From: Actinomycetes bacterium
GTDB lineage: Bacteria > Actinomycetota > Actinomycetes > Actinomycetales > Microbacteriaceae
NCBI GenBank assembly: GCA_023431405.1
Contig: JAEYVZ010000101.1
Location: 1 to 64,000, forward strand
Reading direction: 5' to 3'
DNA: 64,000 nucleotides
Below the pieces are notes generated by a model that was given only the letters and a program-made list of their open reading frames with translations, was not told where the DNA came from and did not search any database. Each line of letters begins with the position of its first letter. Within the stretch, counting starts at the first letter, position 1. This document shows, in pieces, positions 34,624-42,485 of this stretch. A program made the translations under genes and the position numbers.

Positions 34624-35846
34624 CCGAGCGCCGCCGCTCGCCGCTGCGAGGCGCGGAACCAGCGCCACAGGAGCACCGCCCCGACGAGGAAGGTCGACTC
34701 GACGATGACGATGAAGATCATCGGGGCGGTGGACACCGGCACACTGCCGGGCCCCAAACCGCCCGTGAGATCAGCGATCCAGGCGAAGACCTGGATGATC
34801 ACGACCGATCCTGCGTAGCTGACGGCCCAGAAGATCGAGAACGTCACGGCGACCTGACGAGGGGTGACGCCGGGCCGGATGAACGCGAGCTGCACGAAGA
34901 ACGGCATCGGGAAGAAGATCACGAGACCGAGGATGACACCGACCACCACGGCCAGTCGATGGTCGGCCATCGCCAGCACCAGGGCGGCGGCGACGATCTG
35001 GAGCGCCCCGCTGGCGACGACGATGACGGGCTTGACGGTGTCGGGCACGCGCGCCGAGACGACCGTGCCCGACAGCGCCCCGATGACCCCCGCGTAGACG
35101 ACCCAGCGCACCGTGGCGGCGTCCATGAACGTGAACGCCACGATGTAGTACGACAGCAGACCCGTGTAGGCGAGGGCGAAGACCCAGTTGAACCATTCCC
35201 GGAAGCCGTCGCGCATCGTGTACGAGCGGTCGACCGCCTGCGGCTTCGCGATCCCCCGGAGCCCGGCCCGCGAGACCAGGAGCCACAGCACGAGGATCGA
35301 CAGCGAGAGCGCAGCGGCCAGCACGACGGCGAACGCGGGATCGCCTGCCATCTGGATGCCGAAGGTGAGGGCGACGGCGAGGCCCGTGTTGAACGCGACG
35401 GAGTTCACGCCGTTGGCGATCTGCAGCGCCGTGCCGTCGAGGAGACGGGCGACGATGCCCGAGAGGAGCACGACCATGACCGCCCCGCCGAGACCGAGCA
35501 CGAAGCGGATGAAGAAGATGAGCGGGAACGCCTCCGTCAGAGAGACGAGGCCTCCTGCGACGATCAGGGCGGATGCGAGCGTGAAGGCGTTGCGCGGTCC
35601 GAGCCGGAGCAGGATGTTGGCGGCCACCAGGCTCCCCACGACCTGGGCGATGGTGATGGCGTTGGTCATCAGCGCGGTGCGCGTGGCGCTGAATCCGAGG
35701 CTGCGCACGTACAGATCGCCCCAGTTCCACGCGACGGCGAAGAGCATGTAGCTGAGGAACAGCATCGCCACCACGGCGAACCTCAGCGCACCGGAGGCGC
35801 GAGCCGGGCTCGACGGATCGACGGTCGTGGTCTCGGCCCGGGTCAT
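34620..35846 (-). CDS. Major facilitator superfamily transporter
   Basis: A 408-residue protein with about twelve transmembrane helices and a short loop between helices six and seven (RAGLRGIAKPQAVDRSYTMRDGFREW). Sequence does not name the substrate; coupling with the esterase suggests uptake or export of an ester or its product. A pair of 16-bp direct repeats lies upstream. Confidence 0.85.
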   Translation of the reverse strand: MTRAETTTVDPSSPARASGALRFAVVAMLFLSYMLFAVAWNWGDLYVRSLGFSATRTALMTNAITIAQVVGSLVAANILLRLGPRNAFTLASALIVAGGLVSLTEAFPLIFFIRFVLGLGGAVMVVLLSGIVARLLDGTALQIANGVNSVAFNTGLAVALTFGIQMAGDPAFAVVLAAALSLSILVLWLLVSRAGLRGIAKPQAVDRSYTMRDGFREWFNWVFALAYTGLLSYYIVAFTFMDAATVRWVVYAGVIGALSGTVVSARVPDTVKPVIVVASGALQIVAAALVLAMADHRLAVVVGVILGLVIFFPMPFFVQLAFIRPGVTPRQVAVTFSIFWAVSYAGSVVIIQVFAWIADLTGGLGPGSVPVSTAPMIFIVIVESTFLVGAVLLWRWFRASQRRAAALG

Positions 35847-35863
35847 GCGTGGTCCTGCTCTGC

Positions 35864-35895
35864 TCAGAGGAGTCTCGTTTCAGAGGAGCCTCGTG
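35864..35895. repeat. Two tandem 16-bp copies upstream of the MFS-esterase operon
   Basis: TCAGAGGAGTCTCGTT (35864-35879) is followed directly by TCAGAGGAGCCTCGTG (35880-35895), 18-49 bp before the MFS start. Position and pairing fit an operator. The rest of 35896-36068 shows nothing I recognise. Confidence 0.55.
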
Positions 35896-36068
35896 CCCCT
35901 CGCGTGACCGTCCCCACGGTCGGCCGCGCGGCGGATGCGACCCTCTGCGATTGTCCGGCCGGAGACCGCGATCTACGTCACCGAACTCGCAAGAACCCCT
36001 AGAACCAGGGGTGCGGAACGGCTCCCCCGCCACGTCGCCGGACGAGGGTGCCCGCCAGCCCCTCGCGT

Positions 36069-36074
36069 TAGGCT
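36069..36074 (+). promoter_or_regulatory. -10 element (TAGGCT) for the hydrolase at 36081
   Basis: TAGGCT is 6 nt before the ATG, and GGGGG between them is too close to act as a ribosome-binding site. Confidence 0.5.
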
Positions 36075-36080
36075 CGGGGG

Positions 36081-36926
36081 ATGGCCGTGGACGATCCTGT
36101 GGAATCCGTCGCGGACGCCGTCGACAGCGCGATCGATCGCCTCACCGGCGTGCCCACCCACGACGGCGACGTCGAGGACTTCACCGCTCAGGGCATGACG
36201 CTCGTCGCAGAGGCACGCGGTTCCGACGCGTCACCGCTGACATTCGTGCTCCTGCACGGCATCGGTATGGGCCGCAAGGTCTTCGCCGACCTGGTCGAGA
36301 AGCTCCAGCCGCACGGCCGCGTCATCGCGATCGATCAGCCCGGCTACGGGGAGGCCCCGGAGCCGCCACGCCTCCCGTCGATCGAGCGCTCGGCCGACCT
36401 CGTGGCCGCGTACCTCCGCAGCATCGATCGCGGCCCGGTGGTGCTGCTGGGCCACTCGATGGGCACGCAGGTGGCCACCGAGGTGGCGGTACGGCATCCG
36501 GAGACCGTTTCGCACCTCGTGCTGGTGGCACCGACCGTCGATGCGCGGCACCGCCACGTCGCCAGCCAGCTCGCCCGCCTGGCCGTCGATCTGCTGGGCG
36601 AGAGCCCGAAGGTGCTGCTGCTGGGCGCCCGGGAGTATCTGCGCGCGGGCCCGCACCTGCGGGGGAAGATGCGCGCGATGATGACGCACCGCCCCGAGGA
36701 TTCCTACCCGCGCATCGCCGCGCCGACGCTCGTCGTGCGCGGCGAGCGCGACCGCGTGTCTCCGCGGCGGTGGACGGATGCCGTCGCCGCGGCGATCCCC
36801 GGATCGCGCATCTTCGAGGTCGAAGGGCACGGCCACGAGACGCTCATCCGGGATGCGCGACCGTCAGCGGCGGCGATACTCGACTTCGTCTCGTCGGTAT
36901 CCCGCGACATCGACGACTCCCGGTAG
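36081..36926 (+). CDS. Alpha/beta hydrolase
   Basis: A 281-residue hydrolase with oxyanion HGIGMG, nucleophile elbow LLGHSMGTQVAT, acid in VRGERDRVSP and histidine in VEGHGHETLI. The fold is complete at typical length. An N-terminal extension of about 35 residues precedes the first strand. The substrate is unknown. It stands alone, with the leftward acidic-protein operon downstream. Confidence 0.88.
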   Translation: MAVDDPVESVADAVDSAIDRLTGVPTHDGDVEDFTAQGMTLVAEARGSDASPLTFVLLHGIGMGRKVFADLVEKLQPHGRVIAIDQPGYGEAPEPPRLPSIERSADLVAAYLRSIDRGPVVLLGHSMGTQVATEVAVRHPETVSHLVLVAPTVDARHRHVASQLARLAVDLLGESPKVLLLGAREYLRAGPHLRGKMRAMMTHRPEDSYPRIAAPTLVVRGERDRVSPRRWTDAVAAAIPGSRIFEVEGHGHETLIRDARPSAAAILDFVSSVSRDIDDSR

Positions 36927-36956
36927 CGCAGTCGCTCAGCCACGACCGCCATGGCG

Positions 36957-37032
36957 GATGTCCCGGTCGGCGATGTCCCGGCCGCTGATGTCCCGGCCGC
37001 TGATGTCACTGACCGGCGATGTCGCGGGCGAG
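36957..37032. repeat. 15-bp tandem repeat, about five copies, spanning a stop codon
   Basis: Units starting GATGTCCCGG begin at 36957, 36972, 36987, 37002 and 37018; the 37002 unit is 16 bp, the others 15. On the minus strand they encode RDI(S/A)G-type pentapeptides. The stop codon of the acidic protein lies in the 16-bp unit. Confidence 0.88.
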
Positions 37033-37386
37033 CGACTGCACCTCACCCTCGTCGAGTGCGATGCCGGCGTCGTCAAGGCGGCTGCGCAGCGACTTCTCGA
37101 CGACGGCGGCGTCCTGTCCGGCGAGATCAGCGCGCGTCTGAGTGACGATCCCGTTGAGCCGCTCCATGTCGGTCGTGACGTTCTGGTCGAGGCGCGGCCC
37201 GTCCTGGGTGCCCGCACCCGGCTCGTTCCCCTCGGCGCGGCTGTCGTGCGCGATCGCGCCGCCCACGCCGGCATCGTCGCGATCCTCGGGTTGGGTCGCC
37301 TTGGCGGAGTCGGGGTAGTTCGCACCCGGCTCCTCGAACTCGTTGCCGGTGCCGCTCACGCCGCGGCCGCTCGCATCCGCGCTCAT
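37006..37386 (-). CDS. Acidic hydrophilic protein, probably frameshift-shortened at the C-terminus
   Basis: A 126-residue, Gly/Asp/Glu-rich protein with no hydrophobic core in its first 60 residues and two predicted helices after that (residues 70-126, ending SLARDIAGQ). No family recognised; similar small acidic proteins are common in Microbacteriaceae and may be stress-related. The TGA falls in a 16-bp unit of a 15-bp repeat; one base fewer would extend it by about 24 residues of RDISG repeats to 36936. The ATG at 37386 has GAGGG upstream; a GTG at 37401 overlapping the previous stop is possible. Confidence 0.6.
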   Translation of the reverse strand: MSADASGRGVSGTGNEFEEPGANYPDSAKATQPEDRDDAGVGGAIAHDSRAEGNEPGAGTQDGPRLDQNVTTDMERLNGIVTQTRADLAGQDAAVVEKSLRSRLDDAGIALDEGEVQSLARDIAGQ

Positions 37387-37397
37387 GCTGTCGTCCC

Positions 37398-37685
37398 TCA
37401 CCCTCTCGCCTGATCGTCGGTCAGCAGGTCGGGATCCTCACCCTGCTGGATCTCGGCGCCCTCGACGAGGTCGTCCGGCGCGCGGGGAGCGTCGCCCTGA
37501 CCGTCTTCGCCATCGGGGGCGGGGATGCCGTCGCCGTACGAGCGCTCCTGGTCGGGCGCCTCCTCCTGCACGGCCCGGGCGGCATCTGCGGACGACTGAC
37601 GGGTCTCCTCATCGGCGACGTCGCCGCTCGTCCACGCGCCGGCAGGCTCTGCATCGATCATTCCGTCGGGCAGGTCTCGCGTCAT
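37398..37685 (-). CDS. Small acidic disordered protein
   Basis: A 95-residue protein with about a quarter Asp/Glu, no cysteine and no hydrophobic segment, so probably disordered. GTGAGGAGC precedes the ATG. It forms a unit with the acidic protein downstream (its stop overlaps an alternative start of that gene). No family recognised. Composition resembles hydrophilins, but this is not evidence of function. Confidence 0.62.
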   Translation of the reverse strand: MTRDLPDGMIDAEPAGAWTSGDVADEETRQSSADAARAVQEEAPDQERSYGDGIPAPDGEDGQGDAPRAPDDLVEGAEIQQGEDPDLLTDDQARG

Positions 37686-37800
37686 GATTGCTCCTCACTC
37701 GCAGCGTCCGTTCGTGCGATACACCCTCGCTCAGGCGCTGAGCCCGCGCGAGGGGATTGACGGGCGGGTGGGGCGGGAGGTAGGTCTTCGCCGGCGCCGG

Positions 37801-38109
37801 TCAGCCCGCGCGACGCTGCGCGAGGATGCCGGCTCGCTCCGGGTGCGCCGCGAACCAGTCGGCGGCGTACCAGCACACCGGCTGCACGACGCGGTCTCCG
37901 CGCTGCTCGAGTTCGGCGACGGCCCGGTCGACGATCTCCGCCGCGTAGCCGCGGCCGCGGAAGGTGGGCACGGTGTAGACGCGGGTCATCGCCACGGTGC
38001 GGCCGTCGTCACGATAATCGATGACGCTCACGAGGTCGCTGCCGCGGTGCAGCGTGTACCGGGATGCGTCCGTCTCGTTCGCAAAGGTGAAGTCGCTCAC
38101 GGTCTTCAC
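37801..38109 (-). CDS. Small GNAT-like N-acetyltransferase (COG2388/YjdJ type)
   Basis: A 102-residue protein. The acetyl-CoA loop TVPTFRGRGYAAEIVDRAV is followed by VVQPVCWYAADWFAAHPE, the cysteine-and-HPE signature of the single-domain COG2388 acetyltransferases. The GTG at 38109 is supported by GGAGG 6 nt upstream. The substrate is unknown. Confidence 0.85.
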   Translation of the reverse strand: MKTVSDFTFANETDASRYTLHRGSDLVSVIDYRDDGRTVAMTRVYTVPTFRGRGYAAEIVDRAVAELEQRGDRVVQPVCWYAADWFAAHPERAGILAQRRAG

Positions 38110-38222
38110 GGTACGCCTCCCCGCTGTTAACCGGCTCCGCAACGCTCCGCGGGGAGGAGACCGGAGGGCGACTGAGCAATCTGTCACATTGCGTCATCTT
38201 CGATGGTGATATCGGGGGCGGT

Positions 38223-38252
38223 TTGACACACAGCGACACGCTTCGTCATAAT
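38223..38252 (+). promoter_or_regulatory. Near-consensus promoter TTGACA-N18-CATAAT
   Basis: TTGACA (38223-38228) and CATAAT (38247-38252) are 18 bp apart, the best sigma70-type promoter in the window. The predicted transcription start (38258-38260) coincides with an ATG at 38260, so the first mRNA codon would be the leader-peptide start. Confidence 0.72.
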
Positions 38253-38259
38253 CAAGCCC

Positions 38260-38355
38260 ATGACTGACAACGCACGCACTCTGTCCGCCCGGGAGGCGAA
38301 CGGAACTGCCGGCATCATGATGCCGCGCGTTGCCATGTGTTGCCGAATGTGCTGA
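38260..38355 (+). CDS. Cysteine-rich leader peptide, 31 residues
   Basis: ATG 38260 to TGA 38353-38355 encodes a 31-residue peptide beginning MTDNARTLSARE and ending PRVAMCCRMC. Three of its last five residues are cysteine, in a genome where cysteine is rare. There is no Shine-Dalgarno, but the promoter places the transcript start on the ATG (leaderless). Two perfect hairpins follow before the next gene 244 bp downstream. This layout matches cysteine-sensing leader peptides described in Actinobacteria, in which ribosome stalling at Cys codons changes downstream RNA structure. It probably controls the winged-helix gene at 38599. The assignment is inferred; no homology was tested. Confidence 0.62.
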   Translation: MTDNARTLSAREANGTAGIMMPRVAMCCRMC

Positions 38356-38366
38356 TTCAGCGATGC

Positions 38367-38385
38367 TGTCACCGACACGGTGACA
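38367..38385 (+). promoter_or_regulatory. Hairpin 1 after the leader peptide
   Basis: TGTCACCG-ACA-CGGTGACA, a perfect 8-bp stem 11 nt after the leader stop codon, close enough for a ribosome stalled on the Cys codons to influence it. Confidence 0.6.
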
Positions 38386-38414
38386 CCGCCTGGTGCGCAC
38401 GTCGCTTCTTCCGC

Positions 38415-38444
38415 GAGTCACGGCTCCCCTCACTGCCGTGACTC
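38415..38444 (+). promoter_or_regulatory. Hairpin 2 after the leader peptide
   Basis: GAGTCACGGC pairs with GCCGTGACTC (10-bp perfect stem, 10-nt loop TCCCCTCACT). No T-run follows, so if it attenuates it acts through translation or Rho rather than as an intrinsic terminator. 38445-38598 holds no further gene; it contains a small GGCCGTCACGGCC palindrome. Confidence 0.6.
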
Positions 38445-38598
38445 CGGAGAACCCGAGAAGCGCCGCACCTCCGAGCATCGGTCATCCGCCCACAATGCGG
38501 AACCGCTCGTGCTCGTCCACTGGCCGTCACGGCCACCGGCAACACCACCGAACCGTCTGAGGCGCTGCGCCCCGGTTCCTCCTGAAGGACATTCCGCC

Positions 38599-39351
38599 AT
38601 GTCGAACACCGCTCTTCTCACCGCCCCTGCTCCCCGCCACCTCCGCCCCGTCGAAGACCTCGCCGCCCCCGCACGCGCCGCCGCATCGCCGAGCTCGTCG
38701 GCGCAGCCCGCGACCTCCGCGGGCCAGAGCGCACGCGTCCTTCCCGCCGGGACCGCACCGCGCGGGTTCGCCCTCTACGTCGGGATCGATGAGGCGAAGG
38801 CCGCCGCCGACGGCGTCTCGCTGTCGACCCTCGTCGAGGCGCTGCGCCGCACGCTCGGCGAGCTCGCACCTCACGCCGAGACGTACGCGACCGTCGCCCT
38901 CGCCCCCATCGGGGCGGGAGGGCGCGATGTCGACGTCGTGCGTCTCGCCCTGCACGAGCCGAGCGCGGTGGCCCGCACGAAGCACGACGAGCCCGACGAC
39001 GACGACATCGCCGGCGGTGTGACGATCGACATCTCCCGCCGCCGGGTGCACATCGACGGCGACGCCGCGACGCTGACGTTCAAGGAGTTCGAACTGCTGC
39101 AGTACCTCGTGCTCCGCGAAGGTCGCACGATCGAGCGCACCGAGCTGGTCGCGTCGCTGTGGAGCCACGCCGAGGGCGACGAGGCGCCCGGCGAGCGCAC
39201 GATCGACGTGCACGTGCGACGGCTCCGCGCGAAGCTCGGCCGCTACGAGGACATCGTGCGCACCGTGCGCGGCATCGGCTACCGCTTCGACCGACACGCC
39301 GACGTCGTCATCCGCTACGGCCACGGCACCCCGTCGCCCGACCGCTTCTGA
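38599..39351 (+). CDS. Winged-helix transcriptional regulator lacking a receiver domain
   Basis: A 250-residue protein. The C-terminal 95 residues are an OmpR-type winged HTH (LTFKEFELLQYLVLREGRTIERTELVASLW... ERTIDVHVRRLRAKLG ... VRTVRGIGYRF). The N-terminal half has a disordered Ala/Pro/Ser region (1-55) and a small alpha/beta segment (GFALYVGIDEAKAAADGVS) that lacks the phospho-acceptor aspartate of a receiver, so control is not by a histidine kinase. GAAGGA precedes the ATG. A cysteine-rich leader peptide and hairpins lie upstream, hinting at a role in sulfur or amino-acid metabolism. Confidence 0.82.
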   Translation: MSNTALLTAPAPRHLRPVEDLAAPARAAASPSSSAQPATSAGQSARVLPAGTAPRGFALYVGIDEAKAAADGVSLSTLVEALRRTLGELAPHAETYATVALAPIGAGGRDVDVVRLALHEPSAVARTKHDEPDDDDIAGGVTIDISRRRVHIDGDAATLTFKEFELLQYLVLREGRTIERTELVASLWSHAEGDEAPGERTIDVHVRRLRAKLGRYEDIVRTVRGIGYRFDRHADVVIRYGHGTPSPDRF

Positions 39352-39381
39352 GCTCCCGGCGGAATGTCGGAGACCCTCACG

Positions 39382-39387
39382 TAGGGT
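39382..39387 (+). promoter_or_regulatory. -10 element (TAGGGT) for the glycosylase gene
   Basis: TAGGGT is 6 nt before the ATG at 39394, with no ribosome-binding site. Confidence 0.5.
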
Positions 39388-39393
39388 GACGAC

Positions 39394-40404
39394 ATGACGA
39401 TCGTGGCGGGGAAGAGGATGCCGGGGCCCCGGCGCCCGGCATCCCCGGCGCACCCGTCCCACGCCGCACCGACTTCTCCACCGGCAGACTCATCGGGGCC
39501 CGCGAGGGAGACCGAATACCGGCTGCGCACCCCGATCGACGTCCGTCGGGCGGTGGGACACCAGCAGCGCGGGGCGCACGATCCGTCGCAGCGCGAGATC
39601 GACGGCACCATCTGGCGGGCGACCCGCACCCCCGAGGGGATCGCGACTCTCGCACTCCGCGCCTCCGGCAACCGGGTGCGTGCGGCCGCATGGGGCCCGG
39701 GAGCCGAATGGGCACTCGGCCAGCTCCCCCGTCTGTGCGGCGCCGCCGACACACCCGTGGGCTTCGATGCGTCGCGGCATCCGCTCATCGCAGCCACCCA
39801 CCGTCGGCATCCGGGCCTTCGCATCGGCCGCACCGACCTCCTGTTCGACGCGCTGGTCAGCGCGGTCTTCGAGCAGAAGGTGACCGGCCTGCAGGCCTTC
39901 GGGGCGTGGCGGGCGATCCTCACCTGGCAGGGCGAGCGCGCGCCGGGTCCCACGCCGATCCCGATGTTCGCGCCTCCCGCCGACTGGCAGTCCATCCCGA
40001 GCTGGACGTGGCACCGCGCCGGACTGGAACCGCCGCAGTCGCGCACCGTCACTGCAGCCGCGCGTCGCCGTGCGTCGATCGAGCACGCCGCCGACACGGC
40101 CGCCGACAGCGATGCCCGCGACCGCGTGCTCACCAGCCTTCCCGGCGTGGGGGTGTGGACGAGCGCCGAGACGCGCATCCGCGCCTACGGAGACCCGGAT
40201 GCCGTGAGCGTCGGCGACTACCATGTGGCGCACGAAGTCGGCTACGCCCTCACCGGCCACCGCGTCGATGACGACGGCATGCTCGAACTGCTCGAACCGT
40301 GGCGCGGACAGCGGCAGCGCGTCATCCGCCTGATCGGACTGAGCGGGGTCCGGGAGCCGAGGCGCGGTCCCCGGCTGCACCCCGAAGACCACCGCGGCCG
40401 CTGA
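39394..40404 (+). CDS. AlkA-like DNA-3-methyladenine glycosylase (HhH-GPD superfamily)
   Basis: A 336-residue base-excision enzyme. The helix-hairpin-helix LTSLPGVGVWTSAETRIRAYG is followed by the catalytic Asp in DAVSVGDYHVAHEVGYAL, and an upstream core helix reads LFDALVSAVFEQKVTGLQAF. The first 45 residues are Pro/Ala-rich and poorly conserved, so the true start may be downstream, though the TAGGGT-6 nt-ATG arrangement supports this one. It removes alkylated purines. Confidence 0.88.
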   Translation: MTIVAGKRMPGPRRPASPAHPSHAAPTSPPADSSGPARETEYRLRTPIDVRRAVGHQQRGAHDPSQREIDGTIWRATRTPEGIATLALRASGNRVRAAAWGPGAEWALGQLPRLCGAADTPVGFDASRHPLIAATHRRHPGLRIGRTDLLFDALVSAVFEQKVTGLQAFGAWRAILTWQGERAPGPTPIPMFAPPADWQSIPSWTWHRAGLEPPQSRTVTAAARRRASIEHAADTAADSDARDRVLTSLPGVGVWTSAETRIRAYGDPDAVSVGDYHVAHEVGYALTGHRVDDDGMLELLEPWRGQRQRVIRLIGLSGVREPRRGPRLHPEDHRGR

Positions 40405-40406
40405 GG

Positions 40407-40592
40407 TCAGGCGGGCGCTTCTTCGTCTTCCTCCGGCTCGAACGTCGAGGCCTCGCCGGTGTGGCCTGCAGCGACGCCGTCGGGGTCCGGCGGGATCGTC
40501 CCGTCTTCTCCGAGACCGCCGGGCTTGGTGGTCTCGTCGATGTCGTCGTTGTCGAGGTCGCTGTCGATCTCTTCTGCGTGCGGATCGGTCAT
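40407..40592 (-). CDS. Small acidic protein, 61 residues
   Basis: A 61-residue protein in which over a third of residues are Asp or Glu (DSDLDNDDIDET near the start, EPEEDEEAPA at the end). GAGAGAGG lies upstream of the ATG. It is convergent with the glycosylase. No family recognised; similar to the two acidic proteins at 37006-37685 in style only. Confidence 0.6.
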   Translation of the reverse strand: MTDPHAEEIDSDLDNDDIDETTKPGGLGEDGTIPPDPDGVAAGHTGEASTFEPEEDEEAPA

Positions 40593-40701
40593 GATGGCTG
40601 CCTCTCTCCGCGACGCCTCCGGTCGCGGTCCGACGACCGTACTGCGCCGGTCGCCTCGACGTCTCGGGGCTTGACCTCGCCGTCTCGTGCCGGTAGCGGG
40701 A

Positions 40702-41460
40702 CTAACGGTAGTAGACGGCCAGCGGATGCGCTCCGTCGCGGCGCACGGCGATCGGTGTGGCGAACACGTCTTCGAGCACGTCGCTGCGCATGACCTCGTC
40801 GGGGGTGCCCGCGTGCACGACGCGGCCGTCTTTCAGCGCGACGATGCGGTCGGCGTAGGCGGCGGCGAAGTTGATGTCGTGCACGACGACCACGATGGTC
40901 TTGCCGAGATCGTCGGCCGCTCGCCGCAGCTGGCCCATCATGCCGACGGCGTGGCGCATGTCGAGGTTGTTGAGCGGCTCGTCCAGGAGCACGCAGTCAG
41001 TGTCCTGTGCGAGCACCATCGCGACGTACGCGCGCTGACGCTGCCCGCCCGAAAGCTGGTCGAGATAACGGTGCGCGAGATCATCGAGCCCGAGGAAGGA
41101 GATCGCCTCATCGATGCGGCGACGATCATCGGCGCTCAGCCTTCCGCGGGAGTGGGGGAACCTGCCGAAGCCGACGAGGTCGCGCACGGTCAGTCGCGTG
41201 ACGAAGCTGTTCTCCTGCCGGAGGATCGACACCACGGTCGCGAGCCGGGCGGTAGGCGTCGTGGCCACATCGTGCCCGCCGACGGTGACGCGACCGGTGG
41301 TCGGTGCGGTGAGCCGCCCCGCGATCGTGAGGAGCGTCGACTTCCCCGCGCCGTTCGGCCCGATGAGTGCCGTGACGCCCCCGGAGGGGATCTCGAGGTC
41401 GACCGGGCCGAGCACCCGGAGCGCTCCGTACGACTTGGTGACGTCGGTGAAGGTGATCAC
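40702..41460 (-). CDS. Siderophore ABC transporter ATPase (FecE/FepC type)
   Basis: A 252-residue ATPase: Walker A GPNGAGKSTLL, Q loop LRQENSFVTRL, signature LSGGQRQRAYVA, Walker B CVLLDEPLNNLD and H loop VVVHDINFA. It energises the two permeases encoded upstream. The GTG start overlaps the permease stop (GTGA). Last gene of the iron operon. Confidence 0.94.
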   Translation of the reverse strand: MITFTDVTKSYGALRVLGPVDLEIPSGGVTALIGPNGAGKSTLLTIAGRLTAPTTGRVTVGGHDVATTPTARLATVVSILRQENSFVTRLTVRDLVGFGRFPHSRGRLSADDRRRIDEAISFLGLDDLAHRYLDQLSGGQRQRAYVAMVLAQDTDCVLLDEPLNNLDMRHAVGMMGQLRRAADDLGKTIVVVVHDINFAAAYADRIVALKDGRVVHAGTPDEVMRSDVLEDVFATPIAVRRDGAHPLAVYYR

Positions 41461-42485
41461 AGTGCGCCCTTCCGAAGCAGATGGATGATGAAGAACAGGC
41501 CGCCCGCGAACTCGATGATGACGGTGAGCATGCCGGCCGCGTAGAAGACGTGACGCAGCACGAAGTACCCGGCCAGCAGCGTCGCCATCGCGAGAAGCGC
41601 GGCGAACGGCAGCACGACGCCGTGCCGCGGAGAGCCCGCGAGCTGGTAGGCCAGGGTCGCCACGATGAACCCGAAGAACGTCATGGGGCCGACGAGCGTG
41701 GTGGAGATCGAGATGAGCACCGCGATCAGCACCAGCATCAGGGTCACCTGGCGCTTGTACGCGATGCCGAGGCTCGTCGCTGTGTCCCTCCCGAGCGCCA
41801 GCACGTCGAGCCGGTGCCGTGCGTGCCACACGGCGGCGGCGACCGCGGCCACGATGACCGCCGCCCACGGCAGGTACTCGGGATGGGAGTTGCTCATGTT
41901 GCCGAACAGTCGCGCCGAGAGGAGATCGAAGTCGCTCGGCGTGAGGAGTCGTTGCATGACGGTCGACAGCGAGCCGAAGCCCACCCCCAGCACGATGCCG
42001 ATGAGCAGCATGATGTGGAGGCTCCCCCGCCGCCCGGCGAACAGCCACCCGTAGAGCACGGTCGCGAAGCCCACCATCAGGATGCTCTGCAGCGCCACCT
42101 TCGGGAGTCCGTCGGTGGCGGCCAGCGCCGCTCCTCCGAAGAAGAACACGAGCGCGGTCTGCATCACGACGTAGAGCGCATCGAACCCCATGATCGACGG
42201 GGTCAGGATGCGGTTCGAGGTGGCGGTGTGGAAGAGCACCGTGGCCCACGCCTGGCATACCGCGACCAGCACGATGGTGGCGACGGTGACGCCGCGCATC
42301 TCCAGCGCGAGCCAGAAGCCGCGGCGCGAGGGATCCATCGGCAGGTCGTAGAACAGGACCGCGAGTGCGCCGACGAGGACGACGGCGCCGACGAGGGCGA
42401 ACCGCAGCCAGGGCCGTCGCACGGAGGGAGCGCTGCCGGATGCGGCGGAGACCGGCTGGGCGCGCGATGCGGTCAGCTCAGTCAT
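41457..42485 (-). CDS. Siderophore ABC transporter permease (FecCD family)
   Basis: A 342-residue permease with eight to ten transmembrane helices and the FecCD core (TPSIMGFDALYVVMQ near residue 100; TLVGPMTFFGFIVATLAYQL near 260). It pairs with the second permease to form the translocation pore for ferric siderophores. Overlaps both neighbours by a few bases. Confidence 0.92.
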   Translation of the reverse strand: MTELTASRAQPVSAASGSAPSVRRPWLRFALVGAVVLVGALAVLFYDLPMDPSRRGFWLALEMRGVTVATIVLVAVCQAWATVLFHTATSNRILTPSIMGFDALYVVMQTALVFFFGGAALAATDGLPKVALQSILMVGFATVLYGWLFAGRRGSLHIMLLIGIVLGVGFGSLSTVMQRLLTPSDFDLLSARLFGNMSNSHPEYLPWAAVIVAAVAAAVWHARHRLDVLALGRDTATSLGIAYKRQVTLMLVLIAVLISISTTLVGPMTFFGFIVATLAYQLAGSPRHGVVLPFAALLAMATLLAGYFVLRHVFYAAGMLTVIIEFAGGLFFIIHLLRKGAL

